From Bacteroidota bacterium (GTDB lineage: Bacteria; Bacteroidota; Bacteroidia; Chitinophagales; Chitinophagaceae): 60,493 nt of DNA. The stretch is from the NCBI GenBank assembly GCA_005800655.1, contig SYEV01000103.1, forward strand, positions 1-60,493. The letters run 5' to 3'. Numbering within the stretch: position 1 is the stretch's first letter; each line of letters opens with the position of its first letter. The translations under genes were made by a program, and so were the position numbers. A model generated the notes under the pieces. That model was not told where the DNA came from. It worked only from the letters and a program-made list of their open reading frames with translations, and did no database searches. This document shows positions 37,265 through 46,764 of this stretch, piece after piece.

Positions 37265-38170
37265 TTAAGCGTTTGAAGTGATTTGTAAAAAATAATCTTC
37301 TAAGGAGTTCTTTGTTTCAATACCAAGTAGTGCAACCTCTGCTTTTACCAGTGATTCATTCAGCAATGGAATTTCACGGGTGGGTATTTTTAAATAAACA
37401 CCTTCACCGCGAGGTAATAAATAATTACTAAACCTACCCGCAGCTATAACTTTTAACACATTTGCATCATCGGTAGTTTTTATCTGCACAATTCTTTTCT
37501 CGGGATCTAACAATTCCTTGGTCACCCCTTCCACCATTTTTTTACCTTGGTGTATGATTAATATTTGGTTGGCTACTTGTTCAATTTCTGAAAGCAAATG
37601 TGAGGATACCAATACCGTTTTTCCTTCTTCCTTGGCTAAGTATTGAATTAATTGTCTGATATCTGCAATCCCTTGCGGATCCAATCCATTAGTAGGCTCA
37701 TCCAATATAATTAAGGAAGGATTATGTACTAATGCTATACCAATACCTAAGCGTTGTTTCATACCCAATGAAAAAGTTTGCACTTTATCCTTCGCCCGAT
37801 GGGCCAAACCTACTTTTTCAAGCGTGGCATTAATGTCAGCTTCTCCAATTTTTTTCTTTCGTACTTTTGCAAATAATTCCAAATGTTCCCTAGCACTTAA
37901 ATAGGGATACAAATCGGGCCTTTCAATAATCGCACCCACTTGTTCTAAAATTGCTTCCCTGTCTTTTTCGATACGCTTTCCAAAAATTTCAATTTGGCCA
38001 CTTGTTGGGTGAATTAAGGACAGCAACATACGTATGGTGGTACTTTTACCTGATCCATTTTGACCTAAAAAGCCAAATACCTGGCCTGCTTGCACTTCAA
38101 AGCTTAAATCATCTACCGCTTTTAAGCTGCCAAAGTGCTTGCTTATATTTTGTACTTTAATCACAGACAT
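37265..38170 (-). CDS. ABC transporter ATP-binding protein
   Basis: 301-residue nucleotide-binding subunit: Walker A GQNGSGKSTT, signature TFSLGMKQRLGIG, Walker B LIILDEPTNGLDPQG, and an H-loop in VSSHLLSEIEQ. A C-terminal extension of about 80 residues is typical of NatA/CcmA-like ATPases paired with ABC-2 permeases, and resembles GldA-type proteins. It starts the four-gene cluster, 25 bases after the ATP synthase terminator hairpin. Energy source for the permease at 36387-37262. Confidence 0.88.
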   Translation of the reverse strand: MSVIKVQNISKHFGSLKAVDDLSFEVQAGQVFGFLGQNGSGKSTTIRMLLSLIHPTSGQIEIFGKRIEKDREAILEQVGAIIERPDLYPYLSAREHLELFAKVRKKKIGEADINATLEKVGLAHRAKDKVQTFSLGMKQRLGIGIALVHNPSLIILDEPTNGLDPQGIADIRQLIQYLAKEEGKTVLVSSHLLSEIEQVANQILIIHQGKKMVEGVTKELLDPEKRIVQIKTTDDANVLKVIAAGRFSNYLLPRGEGVYLKIPTREIPLLNESLVKAEVALLGIETKNSLEDYFLQITSNA

Positions 38171-38182
38171 ACTATAATAACA

Positions 38183-38211
38183 AAAAACCCTGAACTATGT
38201 TCAGGGTTTTT
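38183..38211 (-). terminator. Terminator at the end of the atp operon
   Basis: Perfect 13-bp stem, AAAAACCCTGAAC (38183-38195) and GTTCAGGGTTTTT (38199-38211), with a 3-base loop. On the minus strand it is followed by T residues. It lies 24 bases after the atpA stop, so it closes the atpBEFHA transcript. A 7-bp palindrome TATATCA...TGATATA (38211-38227) adjoins it. Confidence 0.85.
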
Positions 38212-38235
38212 ATATCAATTTGATATAAACTAATA

Positions 38236-39813
38236 CTATTTGTATTGAGGAATAATGCTGTTCGCTAAATCAAGCATTTGCTTTAATCCATCTTCTGGCA
38301 AATTTCCTTTTTTAAACTCAGCCAATACATTTGGTAATTTATTGGTCATTTCTAATAAGAAATGCGCTTCAAATTCTTTTACCTTACGCACTGCAACATC
38401 TCTCAATAAACCATTCGTACCTAAGTAAATAATGGCTACTTGTTTTTCAACTGAGAATGGTGTGTATTGCGCTTGCTTTAAAATTTCCACGTTTCTAGCG
38501 CCTTTGTCAATTACTGACTTAGTTGCTGGATCCAAATCACCACCAAACTTAGAGAATGCTTCCAACTCTCTGTATAAAGCTTGGTCTAATTTTAATGTAC
38601 CAGATACTTTTTTCATTGACTTAATCTGCGCATTACCACCCACACGGCTTACAGAGATACCTACGTTAATTGCTGGACGAATACCTGCGTTAAATAAGTT
38701 ACCCTCTAAGAATATTTGACCATCAGTAATTGAAATTACGTTGGTTGGAATATAAGCAGATACGTCACCTGCTTGTGTTTCAATGATTGGTAATGCAGTT
38801 AATGATCCACCACCTTTCACCAAATGCTTAATTGAATCCGGTAAATCATTCATATTCTTAGCAACATCGTCATTCGCAATAACTTTTGCAGCACGCTCTA
38901 ATAAACGACTATGCAAATAGAATACATCACCAGGATATGCTTCACGTCCTGGAGGGCGACGTAATAATAAAGAAACCTCACGATAAGCCACCGCTTGCTT
39001 AGATAAATCGTCATAAACAATTAATGCTGGACGACCTGTATCACGGAAAAATTCTCCAATCGCTGCACCCGCAAATGGCGCATAGAATTGTAATGGCGCT
39101 GGATCAGCTGCAGGAGCTGCAACGATAATCGTATAAGCCATCGCACCATTGTCTTCTAAAGTTTTCATTACACCCGCAATAGTAGATGCTTTTTGTCCAA
39201 TCGCTACATAAATACAGTACACTGGCTTTCCTGCATCAAAAAATTCTTTTTGATTAATAATGGTGTCTACACAAATGGCAGTTTTACCTGTTTGACGATC
39301 ACCAATGACTAACTCTCTTTGTCCACGACCTATGGGAATCATCGCATCAATGGCTTTGATACCTGTTTGTAATGGTTCTTTTACTGGCTCACGGAAAATT
39401 ACCCCTGGTGCTTTACGCTCTAGTGGCATTTCATACAATTCACCTTTTATTGGACCTTTACCATCAATGGGCTCTCCTAATGTATTAATAACACGGCCTA
39501 CTATACCTTCTCCAACTTTAATAGATGCGATTTGACCTGTTCTTTTTACTTTATTTCCTTCCTTGATTCCTTTACTGTCTCCCATTAATACCACACCCAC
39601 ATTATCTTCCTCAAGGTTAAGTGCAATTGCTTTAGTTCCATTTTCAAATACCACTAACTCACCACTTCTTACACCATTCAAACCATATACACGGGCAATA
39701 CCATCACCTACTTGTAATACAGTTCCCACTTCCTCTAAATCAGCCGAGGCATTGAAATTGCTTAGTTGTTGTCTAAGAATTGCTGAAATTTCATCGGGTT
39801 TAATGTCCACCAT
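38236..39813 (-). CDS. atpA: ATP synthase F1 subunit alpha
   Basis: Non-catalytic nucleotide-binding subunit of the F1 hexamer. Walker A is GDRQTGKTA; other family blocks are [31 protein letters not shown] and [21 protein letters not shown]. 525 residues, standard for Bacteroidota. It is the last gene of the operon atpB-E-F-H-A; atpG, which usually follows atpA, is absent, and a terminator stands directly after the stop. The gamma, beta and epsilon genes must be elsewhere in the genome. Confidence 0.97.
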   Translation of the reverse strand: MVDIKPDEISAILRQQLSNFNASADLEEVGTVLQVGDGIARVYGLNGVRSGELVVFENGTKAIALNLEEDNVGVVLMGDSKGIKEGNKVKRTGQIASIKVGEGIVGRVINTLGEPIDGKGPIKGELYEMPLERKAPGVIFREPVKEPLQTGIKAIDAMIPIGRGQRELVIGDRQTGKTAICVDTIINQKEFFDAGKPVYCIYVAIGQKASTIAGVMKTLEDNGAMAYTIIVAAPAADPAPLQFYAPFAGAAIGEFFRDTGRPALIVYDDLSKQAVAYREVSLLLRRPPGREAYPGDVFYLHSRLLERAAKVIANDDVAKNMNDLPDSIKHLVKGGGSLTALPIIETQAGDVSAYIPTNVISITDGQIFLEGNLFNAGIRPAINVGISVSRVGGNAQIKSMKKVSGTLKLDQALYRELEAFSKFGGDLDPATKSVIDKGARNVEILKQAQYTPFSVEKQVAIIYLGTNGLLRDVAVRKVKEFEAHFLLEMTNKLPNVLAEFKKGNLPEDGLKQMLDLANSIIPQYK

Positions 39814-39834
39814 AACGATTATTTTTTTGTATAA

Positions 39835-40395
39835 TTATATTTTTCCTACGAACTCGTTTTTTAAAAATTGTTTTTTTATGTCTTTCAAATCTCTTGAGAT
39901 ACTTGCATCTAATAAATTATTATTAAACTCAAGTACAAAACCGCCAATCAAACTTTCGTCTGTTTTAGTGGTCAACTCAACTGATGCAAATGAATTATCA
40001 GATTTCACTTTTTGCTCGATCGAATTTTTCATTTCGGCACTTATTTCAACTGCAGTTGTTAAAGTAACCTGATGTATCCCCTTCATTCCATTGTATTGTT
40101 CAATAAAGGTATTTGCAATTTCATCCAAATCACTTTCTCTGCCCTTCTTTACCAATAAAATAATAAAGGAATTTGTTAATACGCCTACATTATTTTTTAA
40201 AACAGCGCTCAAGATGCTATTTTTTTGATCTGCTTTTATAATCGGGCTACGCAACATGCTTACAAACTCGCTACTTGCATTACAAAGTGCTTGTAGGTAT
40301 TTCATATCTGCATATACCGCTTCCAACTGACCTTGTTCGATAGCTAAATCAAGGATGCTTTTTGCATATCTACCTGCTAATCTTGCGTTCGGCAT
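39835..40395 (-). CDS. atpH: ATP synthase F1 subunit delta
   Basis: Links F1 to the peripheral b stalk (OSCP homologue). 186 residues: an N-terminal helical domain beginning ARLAGRYAKSILDLAIEQGQ and a C-terminal domain with the family motif ESLIGGFVLEFNNNLLDASI. It starts 5 bases after atpF and ends 21 bases before the atpA start. Sequence conservation is low in this family, so the assignment also rests on gene order. Confidence 0.93.
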   Translation of the reverse strand: MPNARLAGRYAKSILDLAIEQGQLEAVYADMKYLQALCNASSEFVSMLRSPIIKADQKNSILSAVLKNNVGVLTNSFIILLVKKGRESDLDEIANTFIEQYNGMKGIHQVTLTTAVEISAEMKNSIEQKVKSDNSFASVELTTKTDESLIGGFVLEFNNNLLDASISRDLKDIKKQFLKNEFVGKI

Positions 40396-40400
40396 TTTTT

Positions 40401-40910
40401 TTAATTTAATTTAACTCCGTCAGCTAGTTGTTTAATATACGTTTCTTGCTCTGCTTTGTTAGAAAGCTCACGTCTTAATACTTTTTCTGCAACATCAACG
40501 ACTAATGAACCCACTTGATTTTTAACTTCAGTAAGGGCTGCATTTTTTTGTTGTGTAATGGCCACTTGTGCATCTGCTACAATACGCTCATATTCTGACT
40601 TCGCTTTATCTTTTGCATCAGCGATCATTTTTTCAGATGCCTCTTTTGCTTCTTTGATCAAAGTAGCTCTTTCTTCTCGCGCCTTTGCTAATAATGCTTC
40701 ATTTTCATTTTGCATAGCAGTAATATCTGCTTTCATCTTATCCGCCTTAGCCAAAGAATCTTCAATGCCTTGCTCACGATCACTAATTGCTTTTAACATT
40801 GGCTTCCAAGCAAACTTGCCTAGTACCACAAGTAGTCCAACAAAGGCAACCGTATTCCAGAATACCAATCCGATATCTGGTAACACTAGTGGGTTTATTT
40901 CTAAAAACAT
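40401..40910 (-). CDS. atpF: ATP synthase F0 subunit b
   Basis: Peripheral stalk subunit: one N-terminal membrane helix (about residues 9-28) followed by a long charged coiled coil (about 30-160) rich in Lys, Glu and Ala. Length 169 is normal for bacterial b. A single b gene is present, so the stalk is probably a homodimer. It is separated from atpE by 122 bases that contain a terminator-like hairpin, unlike the tight spacing of the following genes. Confidence 0.94.
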   Translation of the reverse strand: MFLEINPLVLPDIGLVFWNTVAFVGLLVVLGKFAWKPMLKAISDREQGIEDSLAKADKMKADITAMQNENEALLAKAREERATLIKEAKEASEKMIADAKDKAKSEYERIVADAQVAITQQKNAALTEVKNQVGSLVVDVAEKVLRRELSNKAEQETYIKQLADGVKLN

Positions 40911-40968
40911 ATTCCTTAATTTATCTTAATGATTAAAAATCTTTTCTTCTTTTTTATCCATTCCCTTT

Positions 40969-41010
40969 AAAAAAATTATAGGCCCTTCGCCCTGTGCTAG
41001 GGCCTATAAT
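40969..41010 (-). terminator. Intercistronic terminator/attenuator between atpE and atpF
   Basis: On the minus strand ATTATAGGCCC (41010-41000), a 14-base loop, GGGCCTATAAT (40985-40975), then a run of T. The 11-bp stem is perfect. It lies 22 bases after the atpE stop and before atpF, inside the operon, so it may cut off part of the transcripts after atpE or protect the 3' end of a short atpB-atpE mRNA. Confidence 0.7.
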
Positions 41011-41032
41011 GCTTTGGGAATCTTTTGATAGA

Positions 41033-41248
<216 letters not shown>

Positions 41249-41289
41249 TTACGTTTTAATTGTTATTGAAAAAAAATTTATAAATATGA

Positions 41290-42420
41290 TTAATGATGAA
41301 CTAATTCTTTATCTGCGCCTTCCCCTGCTGGATGATGGTCATGATGCGCTTCTTCTGAAGCCATACCAATATACATTGCAGTGAGCATTGTAAAAATATA
41401 GGCTTGTAAAAAAGCGACTAGCAATTCTATCATGAATATAAAAATTACAAAAGGCACTGCTATTGCAGCTGCATACACAGTTTTAAAAATAAAAATCAAA
41501 CAAACCAAACTCAATACCAAGATATGACCCGCTGTGATATTTGCGAACAATCGAATCATCAATGAAATAGGTTTATTAAATACCCCAATCAATTCAATCG
41601 GCGCTAAAAACAATTTCATAGACCAATGCATTCCTGGCATCCAGAAAATATGCTCCCAATAGTTTTTGTTCGAACTTAAGTTCACTACTATGAAAACACA
41701 AACTGCTAAAGTCATTGTAAATGCAATATTTCCACTCACATTAGCGCCACCTGGAAATAAAGGAATTAAACCTAAAAAGTTATTCGTTAAAATCAAAAAG
41801 AAAATGGTCAATAAAAATGGCATGTATTTAGCATAACGCTTTGCACCAATATTTGGAAGGGCGATTTCATCTCTAACAAATAAAACAATTGGCTCCATAA
41901 AAGATTGTAATCCTTTAGGCGCCGAAGTAACCCCTGTTTTTTTATAAGCTCCTGCTGCAGTTAGAATAACCAATAATAAAATGATAACAGAGATAAATAA
42001 ACTAGCCACATTTTTTGTAATCGAGAAATCCCATAATTTTTTACTTGCAACTACATCCACTTCACCCGCTGCGTTGACTATTTTTGTTTTGCCTTCCACT
42101 AACTTATAATCAAATTTTCCCTTGTACACCACAGGCTCGTGATGTTCGTCCACTAATTTTTCTGAAGAAAAAACGTCAAACCCTTGTGGTGTATATAAAA
42201 TTACAGGTAATGCAATTGAAGTATGTCCCCATAAATGCCAGCTATGATCGTCCTTAATATGTTCTAAAATTGTTTCAGTAACATTAAAGCTGCCTTCTTC
42301 CTTATTGGCATGCTCCGCAGTAGCTGCCGCTGGTTCGCTTGCTAAAATATTTGTTGGTTGCAACAAAATAAAAAGGCTAAAACACAACGCCAGTATTGAT
42401 TTAATAGGTCTTAGGGCCAT
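41290..42420 (-). CDS. atpB: ATP synthase F0 subunit a
   Basis: Stator membrane subunit that forms the proton half-channels. 376 residues, far longer than E. coli subunit a (271), because of a signal peptide (1-27, ends NILAS) and a periplasmic extension to about residue 120, as in other Bacteroidota. The core carries the essential Arg in PISLMIRLFANITAGH. The C-terminus is His-rich (EEAHHDHHPAGEG). First gene of the operon; a -7 element TATCTTTG (minus, 42448-42441) lies 20 bases upstream of the ATG. No atpI/atpZ gene precedes it. Confidence 0.95.
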   Translation of the reverse strand: MALRPIKSILALCFSLFILLQPTNILASEPAAATAEHANKEEGSFNVTETILEHIKDDHSWHLWGHTSIALPVILYTPQGFDVFSSEKLVDEHHEPVVYKGKFDYKLVEGKTKIVNAAGEVDVVASKKLWDFSITKNVASLFISVIILLLVILTAAGAYKKTGVTSAPKGLQSFMEPIVLFVRDEIALPNIGAKRYAKYMPFLLTIFFLILTNNFLGLIPLFPGGANVSGNIAFTMTLAVCVFIVVNLSSNKNYWEHIFWMPGMHWSMKLFLAPIELIGVFNKPISLMIRLFANITAGHILVLSLVCLIFIFKTVYAAAIAVPFVIFIFMIELLVAFLQAYIFTMLTAMYIGMASEEAHHDHHPAGEGADKELVHH

Positions 42421-42440
42421 ACAGATCTCAAAATTTGGTG

Positions 42441-42448
42441 CAAAGATA
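42441..42448 (-). promoter_or_regulatory. Promoter -7 element of the atp operon
   Basis: TATCTTTG on the minus strand, full match to TAnnTTTG, ends 20 bases before the atpB ATG. No TTTG is seen at the usual -33 distance. Confidence 0.55.
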
Positions 42449-42547
42449 GGAATATTCCCCTTGAAATTGCAGAAAAATTGAATAGAAATTGTCCTTAAAA
42501 TTGGGAAAAATTGTTGAATGCAAATGCATGTAAATCAATTACTTAGT

Positions 42548-44356
42548 TTAATTGATCGATTTTTTATCTTTGAATTGCATTTCATTGAGTTTTGTATAAA
42601 AGCCTCCCAATTGAAGTAGATCGTCATGTGACCCCATTTCCTGTATTTTCCCTTTATCTAGTACGATAATTTTGTTGGCTTTACGAATGGTAGATAATCG
42701 ATGCGCAATCACGATGGAAGTGCGCCCTTGTATTAAAGTATCAATGGCCTTTTCAATGAGTCGTTCACTTTCTGTATCAATCGAGGAAGTGGCTTCGTCT
42801 AATATTAATACAGCTGGATTGTATAATAAAGCACGAATAAAACTTAATAACTGCCGTTGCCCCATACTCAATGTCGCACCACGTTCCATTACTTGATAAT
42901 CATACCCGCCAGGCAAGCTCAAAATAAAATCATGCATGTCAATCATTTTTGCAGCTGCATGTACTTGTGCTTCCGATATATTGTTGTTTCGTAGGGTGAT
43001 ATTATCATAAATAGACCCTGAAAACAAAAACACATCTTGCAATACCACACCCACAGAAGCCCTTAAAAAGTCCAAGGAATAACTTTCAATGGGCTGGTCA
43101 TCTAAAAATATATTTCCCGACTGATAAGGATACAAGCGATTCAAAATACTAATGACCGAAGTTTTACCACTACCTGTTTGTCCAACAATCGCAACAGTGG
43201 TTCCTGCAGCTACTGAAAAACTTAAATCATCTAAAACCCAGTGGTTCCCTTTATAAGCAAATTGTACATTTTTAAATTCAATTTTACCATCCACTTTTTC
43301 AGGACGAAGTCGCCCTTCGTTCAATGTGATATCCGTATTATCCAAAACTTTAAATACCCTTTCCGCGGCGACCATCCCCATTTGTAACACATTGAATTTA
43401 TCTGCGATCATGCGCAAGGGCCTAAAAATTTGATTTAAAAATAAAATAAAAGCAACCAACATTCCCGCATCTAAACTTTGATCTGCTACCCACCATACAA
43501 TCAAACCCATACTTAAGGCCAATACCACTTCCACGACTGGAAAAAAAACGGAATAAGCAAATATCGCTTTGATGTTTGCTGACTTATGCCCTTCATTAAT
43601 TTTATCGAACTTGGTCATTTCTTTTTCCTCCGCTGCAAAGGCTTGTACCACCGCCATGCCTGAAATATGTTCCTGCACAAAAGCATTTAATGCAGCAACA
43701 GCATTTCGTACTTGTATGAAACTTTTATTGACACTTTCTTTAAAAAAGTAAGTAGCAATCAACATAATTGGAAATAGAATTAAACAGACCAATGTTAATT
43801 GCCAATTAATAAAAAACATCGTTGTCAATGTGATGATAATGGTTAAAAAATCCGCAAGAATTGGAATTAACCCATCTGAAAAAATATCATTGATACTTTC
43901 AATATCATTAATCGTTCGCGTAGTTAATGTACCAATGGGCGTTTTGTCAAATTGCCTCATCTCCCAATGCATTACTTTGTCGTATACTTTATTACGTAGA
44001 TCTCGAATCACTTGCTGACCCAACCAAGCCATTCCAAAAGTGAACATAAATCGAAAAATGGTCTCCACTATAATAAATGCCACTTGAAAAATGGTGATGC
44101 CTATGATTAATTGTATCGCCGATTCAAATGCCGTGTCACTTAAAAAAAAGCGCACCCATTCTGGTAAAATAGTAGGCTTACCAATCGCTGCATTCACGGT
44201 GACCTGAATTAAATAAGGGCGAATTGGGGTAAAAAAAGCAAGGACAATCGCCAATGCTAGATTGCCAATAAACATAAAACGGTAAGGACGCACAAATGAA
44301 AACACCCTTTTCAAAAGGGGGTAATTAAAAAAGGATTTGGGCGATTTCATCGTCAT
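42548..44356 (-). CDS. ABC exporter (MsbA/multidrug-like half transporter)
   Basis: Fused exporter of 602 residues: six transmembrane helices in about the first 320 residues, then a nucleotide-binding domain with Walker A GQTGSGKTS, signature LSMGQRQLLSF and Walker B AVLILDEATSSID. In the coupling section are RTINDIESINDIFSDG and AFVQEHISGMAVVQAF. It could be MsbA (lipid A flippase) or a multidrug pump; lack of an adjacent lpxK leaves this open. It is followed on the same strand by atpB after 127 bases. The start is ATG 44356 or 44350, downstream of a perfect -7 element. Confidence 0.85.
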   Translation of the reverse strand: MTMKSPKSFFNYPLLKRVFSFVRPYRFMFIGNLALAIVLAFFTPIRPYLIQVTVNAAIGKPTILPEWVRFFLSDTAFESAIQLIIGITIFQVAFIIVETIFRFMFTFGMAWLGQQVIRDLRNKVYDKVMHWEMRQFDKTPIGTLTTRTINDIESINDIFSDGLIPILADFLTIIITLTTMFFINWQLTLVCLILFPIMLIATYFFKESVNKSFIQVRNAVAALNAFVQEHISGMAVVQAFAAEEKEMTKFDKINEGHKSANIKAIFAYSVFFPVVEVVLALSMGLIVWWVADQSLDAGMLVAFILFLNQIFRPLRMIADKFNVLQMGMVAAERVFKVLDNTDITLNEGRLRPEKVDGKIEFKNVQFAYKGNHWVLDDLSFSVAAGTTVAIVGQTGSGKTSVISILNRLYPYQSGNIFLDDQPIESYSLDFLRASVGVVLQDVFLFSGSIYDNITLRNNNISEAQVHAAAKMIDMHDFILSLPGGYDYQVMERGATLSMGQRQLLSFIRALLYNPAVLILDEATSSIDTESERLIEKAIDTLIQGRTSIVIAHRLSTIRKANKIIVLDKGKIQEMGSHDDLLQLGGFYTKLNEMQFKDKKSIN

Positions 44357-44362
44357 AAGCTA

Positions 44363-44370
44363 CAAAGTTA
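44363..44370 (-). promoter_or_regulatory. Promoter -7 element of the ABC exporter
   Basis: TAACTTTG on the minus strand, full match to TAnnTTTG, ends 6 bases before ATG 44356. A nearly leaderless transcript is implied. Confidence 0.5.
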
Positions 44371-44427
44371 CACTATCTATGTGTTGTATGTAAAAATCCT
44401 GTTTGATTGTCGTATTTTCGTAATAAG

Positions 44428-46686
44428 ATGGATTTATCCGAACTACATAACGAAGCCAAAATCGCATCCAAATACGATTTAAATGAAGAACAAGAAAATA
44501 AAGAAATTGTTCGTCAGTACCGTGCATTGCTCAGAGCCATTCGTGAAAAATTAAAAAAGGGGGACAAGGAACTATTGCGCACCGCTTTTGAGATGGCTAC
44601 CCAAGCGCATAAAACCATGCGTCGTAAAAGTGGCGAGCCTTATATATTGCACCCCATTGCAGTGGCCATGATTTGTGTGGAAGAAATTGGATTGGGGGTT
44701 CGAAGTACCATTTGTGCTTTATTACACGACACCATTGAGGATACGGATTTAACTTTAGATGATGTCAAGAATGAATTTGGGAATGAAATTGCAAAAATAG
44801 TTGACGGATTAACCAAGATTTCTGGTGTCATGGATGCCAATAGTAGCCAGCAAACTGAAAATTTCAAAAAGATTTTATTGACCCTGACCGATGATCCTAG
44901 GGTGATCTTAATAAAACTAGCGGACCGCTTAAATAATATGCGTACCCTAGATTCGATGAAGCAAGAAAAGCAATTAAAAATTGCCTCTGAAACAATTTGG
45001 GTATACGCACCCTTGGCCCACCGTATGGGTTTGTATAATTTAAAAACCGAGTTGGAGGATTTATCCATGAAATACATGGAGCCAGATACTTATAAAGAGA
45101 TTGCCAAAAAATTAGCGGAAACAAAGCGAGAAAGAACCAAATACATCAACGAATTTATTCGCCCCTTAAATGAAAAATTAATTCCCGAAGATTTTGAATT
45201 TGAAATGCATGGTCGCCCAAAAAGCATTCACTCCATTTGGAATAAAATAAAAAAGAAAGGGGTCAGCTTTGAAGAAGTGTATGATTTATTTGCCATTCGC
45301 ATTATTATAGATGTGCCCTTAGAAAAAGAAAAGGAAGCATGTTGGAAAGTTTATTCCTTAATTACGGACGAATACCTACCCTCTCCTGAAAGATTACGTG
45401 ATTGGTTGAGCAACCCAAAGAGTAACGGTTATGAAGCCTTGCACACCACGGTTATGGGGCCACAAGGGAAATGGGTGGAAGTGCAAATCAGAACAAAGCG
45501 AATGAATGAGATTGCAGAGAAAGGATTAGCTGCACATTTTAAATATAAGGAAGGTTCACAAAATGAAGATCGATTTGATAAATGGTTTGTTCAAATTAGA
45601 GAAGCGCTTAGCAACCAACAAGAAGAAGGCATTGATTTTTTACAAGATTTTAAAACCTCTTTTTTAGCAGAGGAAATTTATGTGTACACGCCAAAAGGGG
45701 AAGTGAAAATGTTGCCCATAAACAGCTCGGCCTTGGATTTTGCTTTTTATATCCATACCGCTATTGGATCCAAATGTATTGGCGCTAAAGTGAATCATAA
45801 ATTAGTACCCATTAGCCATAAATTACGCAGTGGTGATCAAATTGAAATTATCACTAGTAATAAGCAAAAGCCCAATGACGACTGGCTCAATAATGTGGTC
45901 ACTGCGAAAGCTAAAAACAGTATTAAGGATGCTTTGCGGGAAGAAAAAAAATCAATTGCAGAGGAAGGCAAATATACCTTACAACGAAAATTGGAAAGTA
46001 TTGGCGCGCCCTATAGCCCTTACAATATTGACCAATTAGTCAATTATTATAAACAGCCTAGTCAACTTGATTTGCATTTTAAAATCGCAAAAAAGCAAAT
46101 TGAATTAAAAGAGCTAAAATTATTCTTGGTCCTAGGTGATAAAATTGAAGCCCCTAAACCCATCCTCATTGTACCCGAACCTAGTCAAGATACCCATTCA
46201 AATAAATTTATTCCAAAAAAGGAATCCGAACTGATTATTTTTGGAGAATCTAGCGATCAAATAAAATACAGTTTGGGAAAATGCTGCAATCCAATTCCAG
46301 GGGATGATGTTTTTGGTTTTGTGAGTACAGGAAAAGGCTTAATCATTCATCGAACCAGCTGCCCCAATGCCACCCAACTTTTGGCAAATTATGGCCATCG
46401 GGTAGTGAAAACCAAATGGGCAAAAAATAAAGAAATTTCCTTCCTAACAGGGCTTAGTATTGTGGGAATGGATGATGTGGGTGTGGTAAATAATATTACC
46501 ACCATTATTAGTGGGGAACTTAAAATTAACATTGCTGCCATCACCATCGAATCCAAGGACGGCTTGTTCGAAGGAACCATCAAAGTGTATGTTCACGACA
46601 AAGACGAACTTGAATTATTGGTAGAAAAAATAAAATCAGTGAGTGGAATCCAACAAGTTAACAGATTTGACACCGAAACTGTGTAA
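44428..46686 (+). CDS. Bifunctional (p)ppGpp synthetase/hydrolase (Rel/SpoT)
   Basis: Stringent-response enzyme of 752 residues. HD hydrolase domain: LLHDTIEDTDLT with intact HD. Synthetase domain: GRPKSIHSIWNKIKKKG through NGYEALHTTVMGP and VEVQIRTKRMNEIAE. The charge motif before NPKSNGY reads RLRD, the basic form seen in bifunctional enzymes (RXKD) rather than the acidic EXDD of RelA. TGS (IYVYTPKGEVKMLP), a Cys-rich section (GKCCNPIPGD) and a C-terminal ACT domain follow. The start is ATG 44428 (MDLSELHNEAK); a TTG at 44407 adds seven residues. purA lies downstream. Confidence 0.94.
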   Translation: MDLSELHNEAKIASKYDLNEEQENKEIVRQYRALLRAIREKLKKGDKELLRTAFEMATQAHKTMRRKSGEPYILHPIAVAMICVEEIGLGVRSTICALLHDTIEDTDLTLDDVKNEFGNEIAKIVDGLTKISGVMDANSSQQTENFKKILLTLTDDPRVILIKLADRLNNMRTLDSMKQEKQLKIASETIWVYAPLAHRMGLYNLKTELEDLSMKYMEPDTYKEIAKKLAETKRERTKYINEFIRPLNEKLIPEDFEFEMHGRPKSIHSIWNKIKKKGVSFEEVYDLFAIRIIIDVPLEKEKEACWKVYSLITDEYLPSPERLRDWLSNPKSNGYEALHTTVMGPQGKWVEVQIRTKRMNEIAEKGLAAHFKYKEGSQNEDRFDKWFVQIREALSNQQEEGIDFLQDFKTSFLAEEIYVYTPKGEVKMLPINSSALDFAFYIHTAIGSKCIGAKVNHKLVPISHKLRSGDQIEIITSNKQKPNDDWLNNVVTAKAKNSIKDALREEKKSIAEEGKYTLQRKLESIGAPYSPYNIDQLVNYYKQPSQLDLHFKIAKKQIELKELKLFLVLGDKIEAPKPILIVPEPSQDTHSNKFIPKKESELIIFGESSDQIKYSLGKCCNPIPGDDVFGFVSTGKGLIIHRTSCPNATQLLANYGHRVVKTKWAKNKEISFLTGLSIVGMDDVGVVNNITTIISGELKINIAAITIESKDGLFEGTIKVYVHDKDELELLVEKIKSVSGIQQVNRFDTETV

Positions 46687-46737
46687 AAGTTAGTTCAATT
46701 AATAATAGTTTAAATAGGTAATCAACTTGTCAATACT

Positions 46738-46745
46738 TATTTTTG
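46738..46745 (+). promoter_or_regulatory. Promoter -7 element of purA
   Basis: TATTTTTG, full match to TAnnTTTG, ends 19 bases before ATG 46765. Confidence 0.45.
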
Positions 46746-46764
46746 TGTTCTCAAATATTAATCC

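Noticed and set aside
38432-40072. Long open frames opposite atpA and atpH
   Set aside because: They mirror strongly conserved ATP synthase genes and have no independent protein character; they are antisense shadows.
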